The position numbers and the translations under genes were made by a program. A stretch of 11,926 nt of DNA from an uncultured Altererythrobacter sp. GTDB taxonomy: Bacteria; Pseudomonadota; Alphaproteobacteria; Sphingomonadales; Sphingomonadaceae. This document shows, piece after piece, positions 7,942-11,926 of this stretch (its first letter is position 1; each line of letters begins with the position of its first letter). The DNA lies in assembly GCA_946885545.1 (NCBI GenBank), contig CAMPGP010000040.1:1-11926 (forward strand). The letters run 5' to 3'. Under the pieces are notes generated by a model that saw nothing but the letters and a program-made list of their open reading frames with translations, was not told where the DNA came from and searched no databases.

Positions 7942-8556
7942 ATGCGTACACTGGCGATCGAATGCGCGACCGAGGCTTGTTCGGTCGCACTGTTCGACGG
8001 CGGCGAAATCCTGGCGAGCGACCATCGCGTGCTGGGCCGCGGACATGCCGAGCGATTGGTCCCGATGATCGCGGGGCTACCTGATCGCGGACGTGCCGAC
8101 AGGATCCTCGTGTCTCTCGGACCGGGCAGCTTTACCGGGGTCAGGATCGGGATAGCGACCGCGCGCGCGCTTGGCTTCGCATGGCAGGCCGATGTCGCCG
8201 GTTATCCGACGCTGGCGCTGGTGGCTACGATGGCCCGCGCCGAGCATCCCGATGAAGCGATAGCAGCCTGCAACACCGCCGGACACGGCGAGTGGTTCGT
8301 CCAGCAATTCGCCGCCGACGGCAGCCCGGAAGACGAAGCGCGTTCGCTCGTCCCGGATGATGCCGCGCGGAGCATGGCGGCGCGCATCGTCGTCGGCACG
8401 CAGGCAGAGGTACTGGTCGCCTTGCGCGGTGAGGGACTGGCGATGGCCCTCCACCCCGATGCACGCTTTGCGCTCGCTCTGCCCCCGGCACTGCTGACGC
8501 ACGAACCGCGCGCGATCTATGGCCGTGCGCCCGATGCGCAGCCGCCGACACGATGA
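7942..8556 (+). CDS. tsaB: tRNA threonylcarbamoyladenosine biosynthesis protein TsaB
   Basis: TsaB is the inactive ASKHA-fold paralogue that dimerises with TsaD and, with TsaE, transfers the threonylcarbamoyl group to A37 of tRNAs reading ANN codons. The start MRTLAIECATEACSVALF and the block VSLGPGSFTGVRIGIATARA (about 57-76) are diagnostic. At 204 residues it is a little shorter than the 231-residue E. coli protein. ATG 7942 was chosen because MRTLAIE is the family's usual first strand. In-frame ATGs at 7915 and 7900 would add a proline-rich, non-conserved tail, and none of the three has a good ribosome site. The TGA overlaps the rimI ATG in ATGA (8553-8556), so the two are translationally coupled, a common bacterial pairing. 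Confidence 0.95.
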   Translation: MRTLAIECATEACSVALFDGGEILASDHRVLGRGHAERLVPMIAGLPDRGRADRILVSLGPGSFTGVRIGIATARALGFAWQADVAGYPTLALVATMARAEHPDEAIAACNTAGHGEWFVQQFAADGSPEDEARSLVPDDAARSMAARIVVGTQAEVLVALRGEGLAMALHPDARFALALPPALLTHEPRAIYGRAPDAQPPTR

Positions 8557-8990
8557 ACGACGATCTCGATCGCATCATGGACGTCATGGAGGTGGCATTC
8601 GACCCGACTTGGGCCGAAGCCTGGAACCGTCGACAGGTCAGCGATTCGCTCGCAATGCCCAATTCGCATTACTTGCTTGAGCCGGGTATCGGCGAGAGCG
8701 CGGCCGGCTTCACCCTCACCCGATATGCTCCCGGCGAAGAGGAACTTCTGCTCATCGCGGTGCGACCCGAGATGCGCGGCCAGGGCATCGGCCGCTCTCT
8801 GCTCGAACGGGCCTTTGCTGCCGCGCGCAAACGCGGCGCAGAGCGCATGTTTCTGGAAATGCGCGACAACAACCCCGCAATCACCCTCTATCGCGCGGCG
8901 GGCTTCGAACCGATCGGTCGCCGCAAGGCCTATTATCGGCTACCTTCCGGCGAGTTTCTCGACGCCATTACCTTCGCCCGGCAATTATAG
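8553..8990 (+). CDS. rimI: GNAT family N-acetyltransferase, RimI type (ribosomal protein S18-alanine N-acetyltransferase)
   Basis: RimI acetylates the N-terminal alanine of ribosomal protein S18 using acetyl-CoA. Related enzymes of some bacteria act on wider substrates. The 145-residue sequence has GNAT motif A, with VRPEMRGQGIGRSLLE (about 70-85) including the pyrophosphate loop RGQGIG at 75-80, and motif B with NNPAITLYRAAGF followed by RRKAYY and a C-terminal strand, the order expected for RimI. Identification as RimI rather than another GNAT protein rests partly on its four-base overlap with tsaB, the usual partner gene. There is no independent ribosome site, consistent with coupled translation. 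I see no clear terminator after its TAG at 8990. Confidence 0.9.
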   Translation: MNDDLDRIMDVMEVAFDPTWAEAWNRRQVSDSLAMPNSHYLLEPGIGESAAGFTLTRYAPGEEELLLIAVRPEMRGQGIGRSLLERAFAAARKRGAERMFLEMRDNNPAITLYRAAGFEPIGRRKAYYRLPSGEFLDAITFARQL

Positions 8991-9141
8991 GCACTGCCAA
9001 CCCGCCTCGAATGGGCATGGTGGACTACTCAATACATGACAGTTGAAATAGTTCTTTGACTAGTCCATGCGTTGCTGCGTGGGCAAAAACCCCACGGGTT
9101 GCATAAATACAGTCAACGGCGAAAACGCCACCGAGGACAAA
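8991..9141 (+). promoter_or_regulatory. AT-rich upstream region and structured leader of mucR
   Basis: This 151-base gap is the largest in the window. Positions 9030-9065 are noticeably AT-rich for this genome and contain TTGAAA (9043-9048), TTGACT (9056-9061) and the perfect palindrome GACTAGTC (9058-9065). No well-spaced -10 could be fixed with confidence. Three potential stems then follow almost end to end: CGTGGG/CCCACG with a seven-base loop (9078-9096), GTTG/CAAC with a twelve-base loop (9098-9117, weak) and GGCG-AAAA-CGCC (9118-9129). The ribosome site GAGGA (9133-9137) comes next, four bases before the ATG. MucR-type proteins bind AT-rich DNA and often repress their own gene, so the AT-rich part is a plausible autoregulatory site by inference. 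Confidence 0.4.
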
Positions 9142-9585
9142 ATGGAAAACATCGAAAACGATACGGCAGAAATGCTGATCACGCTCACGTCCGACATCGT
9201 CGCCGCGCACGTGAGCAATAACAGCGTTTCGGTCGACGAAGTGCCTGCGCTCATCAGCAATGTATATGGTGCTCTCGCCGGTCTCGGCGCCGGTGCGGCA
9301 CCCGAAGAAGCCGTCCCCGATCCGGCGGTCTCGATCCGCTCGTCGGTCAAGAAGGATCACATCGTCTGCCTCGACTGCGGCAAGAAGATGAAGATGCTCA
9401 AGCGCCACCTGATGACCGAACATGGCATGACCGTGGAAGATTATCGCGCGCGCTGGAATCTTGGCGGCGACTATCCGATGGTCGCGCCCGACTACGCGGA
9501 AACCCGCCGCGATCTGGCCAAGAAGATCGGGCTCGGTCGCAAGCCCGGACAGAAGCGCGGCCGACGCAAGAAAGTCGCCGCGTAA
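9142..9585 (+). CDS. mucR: Ros/MucR family transcriptional regulator
   Basis: This 147-residue protein is a prokaryotic zinc-finger regulator. Cys76, Cys79, His89 and His94 (CLDC then KRHLMTEH) form the C-X2-C-X9-H-X4-H finger of Ros/MucR. It is followed by the conserved MTVEDYRARWNL and DYPMVAPDYAETRRDLAKKI. The N-terminal half (about 1-50) is the oligomerisation part of the family, and the tail KRGRRKK is strongly basic. In other alphaproteobacteria MucR proteins act as H-NS-like silencers of AT-rich promoters controlling exopolysaccharide, motility, virulence and, in Caulobacter, cell-cycle genes. ATG 9142 was chosen because GAGGA lies just upstream and MENIEND gives a typical start. An in-frame ATG at 9067 would add 25 residues without family resemblance. 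A strong hairpin downstream suggests a single-gene transcript. Confidence 0.95.
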   Translation: MENIENDTAEMLITLTSDIVAAHVSNNSVSVDEVPALISNVYGALAGLGAGAAPEEAVPDPAVSIRSSVKKDHIVCLDCGKKMKMLKRHLMTEHGMTVEDYRARWNLGGDYPMVAPDYAETRRDLAKKIGLGRKPGQKRGRRKKVAA

Positions 9586-9604
9586 CTCAACGTATCGCAT
9601 GCTT

Positions 9605-9647
9605 GAGAAGAACGCCTCGTGCCGTTAAGGCTCGGGGCGTTCTTCTC
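9605..9647 (+). terminator. Strong hairpin after mucR, probable terminator
   Basis: The arms GAGAAGAACGCC and GGCGTTCTTCTC pair perfectly over 12 bases. The stem extends through TCG with one G-U pair, skips one T-T mismatch and closes with GCC/GGC around the loop GTTAA, about 18 pairs in all. It begins 19 bases after the mucR stop and ends 15 bases before the GTG start of the Fur-family gene. No run of T follows the stem (ATTCAAGG), but the right arm itself is T-rich. Termination of mucR is the likeliest role. Confidence 0.75.
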
Positions 9648-9662
9648 ATTCAAGGCTAGCCA

Positions 9663-10094
9663 GTGTCCCAGCGGATCGACCTCGAACAACTGTGTGCCGA
9701 TCGCGGCCTGCGCATCACTGAACAGCGGCGCGTGATCGCACGCGTGCTTTCGGAAAGCGACGACCACCCCGACGTCGAACTATTGCACCAGCGTGCCAAT
9801 GCGATCGACGCGAAGATCTCGATCGCGACCGTCTATCGCACCGTGCGTCTGTTCGAAGAGGCGGGCATCCTCGATCGCCACGATTTCGGCGACGGCCGCG
9901 CGCGCTACGAAGCCGCGCCCGAGGCGCACCACGACCACCTGATCGACGTCGAGAGCGGCACGGTGGTCGAATTCGTCGATCCCGAACTGGAATCCCTGCA
10001 GAAGCAGATCGCCGAGAAACTCGGCTATCGTCTGGTGGACCACCGGATGGAGCTCTACGGGGTAAAGCTGGGCCGCGGCGACAAGACGGACTGA
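9663..10094 (+). CDS. Fur family transcriptional regulator (Fur/Mur type)
   Basis: This 143-residue protein has the Fur fold. An N-terminal winged helix (about 1-83) includes RITEQRRVI and the recognition segment SIATVYRTVRLFEEAGIL (53-70), with FGDGRARYE behind it. A dimerisation domain contains HHDHLID (89-95), VVEFVDPELE and GYRLVDHRMELYG. The HHDH cluster, His35, His73 and Glu83 are candidate metal ligands. Cys11 is the only cysteine, so the CxxC structural zinc sites of many Fur and Zur proteins are missing, as in several alphaproteobacterial Fur/Mur proteins. There is no GCPWHD-type haem motif of Irr. Whether it senses iron or manganese cannot be told from sequence. It starts with GTG, preceded by AAGG seven bases upstream (9652-9655). 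Its TGA overlaps the plsC ATG by one base. Confidence 0.9.
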   Translation: MSQRIDLEQLCADRGLRITEQRRVIARVLSESDDHPDVELLHQRANAIDAKISIATVYRTVRLFEEAGILDRHDFGDGRARYEAAPEAHHDHLIDVESGTVVEFVDPELESLQKQIAEKLGYRLVDHRMELYGVKLGRGDKTD

Positions 10095-10846
10095 TGGCCC
10101 TTTCGCGGGCCGCGACCGAGCCACGCATTCACCCTCTAGGCTGGGGTCTCATCGGGTTGCGGCTGGCGCTCATGCTGCTGCTCCTGATCGTCTGCGCACC
10201 CCTGCACCTGGTATGGCGCGCGGTCGGTGCGGGCCGCTGGTGGCCACGCGTTTTCCTCGCCGGGATCGGCATGATTGCCGGGCTGGACGCGCGGGTCGAG
10301 GGGCGGCGGGTCAAGGGTGCGCTGCTCTTGGCCAACCACGTGTCATGGCTCGACATTCCCGCGCTGTCGCACGCAAGCGGCACCGCCTTCGTCGCGCACG
10401 ACGGATTGACCGCGTTCCCGGTGCTCAAGTGGCTGTGCGAGATGAACGACACGGTCTTCATTGCCCGCCATCGCCGCGGAAGCGTCAACGAACAGGTCGA
10501 GCAGATCCGCGCCGCGATGGACGAGACAGGGTGCCTCACTCTGTTTCCCGAGGGCACCACCGGCGACGGCACGGCCGTGCTACCCTTCAAGTCCTCGCTG
10601 CTGAGCGCACTCGATCCGCTGCCCGAGGGGCTGGCGGTGCAGCCCGTGGTGCTGGCCTATCGCGACGTTCCCGAGATCGCCTGGGTCGGCGACGAGCACG
10701 GTGTCGACAACTTCAAGCGTATCCTCGCGCGGCTGCGTCCAATCCGGCTGACGATCCGTTTCCTGCCTCCGCTCGAAGGCGCTCAGCTGGTCGATCGCAA
10801 GGCGGTGGCGCAAGCTGCGCAAGCGGCGATAGCGCGCGTGTTGTAA
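10094..10846 (+). CDS. plsC: 1-acyl-sn-glycerol-3-phosphate acyltransferase (PlsC family)
   Basis: PlsC transfers a second acyl chain to lysophosphatidic acid to form phosphatidic acid at the inner membrane. The 250-residue protein has one N-terminal membrane segment (about 17-43, LRLALMLLLLIVCAPLHLVW), the catalytic motif NHVSWLD at 81-87 (HX4D) and the substrate-binding FPEGTTGDG at 151-159, followed by FKSSLL and a VQPVVLAY strand, all in the family order. Alternatives within the family are OlsA-like lyso-ornithine lipid acyltransferases, which share the motifs and are common in alphaproteobacteria, so the exact acceptor is uncertain. The ATG overlaps the stop of the Fur-family gene in TGATG, which indicates translational coupling and shared transcription. 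miaB begins 42 bases downstream. Confidence 0.92.
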   Translation: MALSRAATEPRIHPLGWGLIGLRLALMLLLLIVCAPLHLVWRAVGAGRWWPRVFLAGIGMIAGLDARVEGRRVKGALLLANHVSWLDIPALSHASGTAFVAHDGLTAFPVLKWLCEMNDTVFIARHRRGSVNEQVEQIRAAMDETGCLTLFPEGTTGDGTAVLPFKSSLLSALDPLPEGLAVQPVVLAYRDVPEIAWVGDEHGVDNFKRILARLRPIRLTIRFLPPLEGAQLVDRKAVAQAAQAAIARVL

Positions 10847-10888
10847 GCACCTCTTTCACCGAACGCGCGAATGCGGTAACCGCGCGCA

Positions 10889-11926
10889 ATGCGACAGAGC
10901 GATCTTCCCAAGACCTTCCGGGTCAAGAGCTTCGGCTGCCAGATGAACGTCTACGACGGCGAGCGCATGGCCGAACTGCTCGCCGACAAAGGGGTCTTAC
11001 CCGCGCCCGAGGGCGAAGAGGCGGACCTGGTCGTCCTCAACACCTGCCATATCCGCGAGAAGGCCGCGGAGAAGGTCTATTCGGACATCGGCCGACTGGT
11101 GAAATCGGGCCGCGCCGCAGGCAAGGAGCCGCTGATCGCAGTCGCCGGCTGCGTTGCGCAGGCCGAGGGCGAGGAGATCATGGCCCGCGCCCCGGCCGTC
11201 AGCATGGTAGTCGGCCCGCAGGCCTATCACCGCTTGCCCGCGATGCTCGATCGCGCGGTGGCAGGTGAGCGCGCGACCGATACCGACATGCCGCCGATCG
11301 CAAAGTTCGACGCCCTGCCCCAGCGCCGCACGAGCCCGCCAGCGGCGTTTCTGACGGTGCAGGAAGGGTGCGACAAGTTCTGCACTTATTGCGTGGTGCC
11401 CTATACCCGCGGCGCCGAAATCTCCCGCCCCCATGCCGATCTGGTGGCCGAGGCGCAGCGGCTGGTCGAGGCCGGAGCGCGCGAGATCACGCTGCTGGGC
11501 CAGAATGTCAGCGCGTGGAGCGGCGAGGACGGCAAGGGCCGCGCGGTAGGCCTAGCCGGGCTGATCCGCGACCTCGCCGAAATCGACGGCCTCGCGCGCA
11601 TCCGCTACACCACCAGCCACCCCGCCGACATGGACGACGCGCTGATCGCGGCGCACGGCGAGATCGTAAAGCTCATGCCCTTCCTCCACCTGCCGGTGCA
11701 GGCGGGCAGCGACCGCGTCCTCCGGGCGATGAACCGCAGCCACACTGCCGAAAGCTACCTCGCGCTGCTCGAGCGCTTCCGCGCCGCGCGGCCCGATCTC
11801 GCACTGTCGGGCGACTTCATCGTCGGCTTCCCCGGCGAAACCGATGCGGAGTTCGAGGAGACGCTGCGGCTGGTCGACGCGGTCGGCTACGCCCAGGCGT
11901 TCAGCTTCAAGTACTCGCCCCGCCCC
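10889..11926 (+). CDS. miaB: tRNA-2-methylthio-N6-dimethylallyladenosine synthase MiaB, partial (C-terminus off the right edge)
   Basis: MiaB is a radical-SAM methylthiotransferase that turns i6A37 into ms2i6A37 in tRNAs reading UNN codons. The 346 visible residues hold the N-terminal MTTase domain with its three cluster cysteines, Cys17 (FGCQMN), Cys53 (NTCHIREKA) and Cys88 (AGCVAQ). The radical-SAM site CDKFCTYC (Cys161, Cys165, Cys168) follows, then [38 protein letters not shown] and [10 protein letters not shown]. That order and YTRGxExSRP identify MiaB rather than RimO or MtaB. The remaining part of the core and the TRAM domain (roughly the last 100 residues) lie outside the window. ATG 10889 is the only sensible start: the ATG at 10871 is followed at once by a stop. 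No Shine-Dalgarno is seen. A small GC-rich hairpin (GCGG-TAA-CCGC, 10873-10883) sits just before the start. Confidence 0.97.
   Translation, partial: MRQSDLPKTFRVKSFGCQMNVYDGERMAELLADKGVLPAPEGEEADLVVLNTCHIREKAAEKVYSDIGRLVKSGRAAGKEPLIAVAGCVAQAEGEEIMARAPAVSMVVGPQAYHRLPAMLDRAVAGERATDTDMPPIAKFDALPQRRTSPPAAFLTVQEGCDKFCTYCVVPYTRGAEISRPHADLVAEAQRLVEAGAREITLLGQNVSAWSGEDGKGRAVGLAGLIRDLAEIDGLARIRYTTSHPADMDDALIAAHGEIVKLMPFLHLPVQAGSDRVLRAMNRSHTAESYLALLERFRAARPDLALSGDFIVGFPGETDAEFEETLRLVDAVGYAQAFSFKYSPRP

Noticed and set aside
8991..9029. Terminator after rimI
   Set aside because: Only three-base complementary runs are seen (CCC/GGG), with no stable stem and no T-run.
9067..9141. N-terminal extension of MucR from ATG 9067
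   Set aside because: The 25 residues include stem-loop sequence and do not resemble MucR. The ribosome site GAGGA favours ATG 9142.
1..11926. Mobile elements, prophage, CRISPR, toxin-antitoxin or other defence system
   Set aside because: No transposase, integrase, direct repeats, spacer arrays or known defence motifs. The gene set is ordinary core chromosome.

Overview
The window is about 12 kb of GC-rich DNA. Gene content and order (nfu, rutE-like, tsaB-rimI, mucR, fur-family, plsC, miaB, preceded by an M16 peptidase, class II DAHP synthase and a DUF885 protein) point to an alphaproteobacterium of the order Sphingomonadales, probably Erythrobacteraceae. This rests on remembered gene order and protein style, not on a search. 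There is no rRNA, tRNA, CRISPR, insertion sequence or prophage gene. All identifiable genes are chromosomal housekeeping or regulatory genes, tightly packed. The longest gene-free stretch is about 150 bases, in front of mucR.

Left part (1-6640). A partial minus-strand small membrane protein runs off the left edge. It diverges from a plus-strand DUF885 lipoprotein with a Tat-type signal. The DUF885 gene converges on a minus-strand pair: an M16 metallopeptidase with a Sec signal peptide (3593-6538), then class II DAHP synthase (2114-3505), which makes the first committed step of the shikimate pathway. A perfect inverted repeat lies just upstream of the DAHP synthase start.

Middle part (6640-8990). 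A plus-strand run encodes an Nfu-type Fe-S carrier, a RutE-like nitroreductase, TsaB (t6A37 tRNA modification) and RimI (protein N-acetyltransferase). The tsaB and rimI genes overlap by four bases. The nfu and M16 genes diverge from a 100-base region. Both show a -10-like box exactly six bases before the chosen ATG and no Shine-Dalgarno, which suggests leaderless transcripts.

Right part (8991-11926). mucR, a Ros/MucR zinc-finger regulator, has an AT-rich, potentially structured leader and ends at a very strong hairpin. After it come a Fur-family regulator without CxxC zinc motifs, an overlapping plsC acyltransferase, and miaB (ms2i6A37 tRNA methylthiotransferase), which is cut by the right edge.

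Functionally, two of the genes modify position 37 of tRNAs (tsaB, miaB), and nfu may supply Fe-S clusters to enzymes such as MiaB. Two exported peptidase-like proteins lie on the left and two regulators (MucR, Fur-family) on the right. I found no convincing new multi-gene system. The points most worth checking are in the control regions: apparent leaderless starts, the mucR leader and the aroG inverted repeat.
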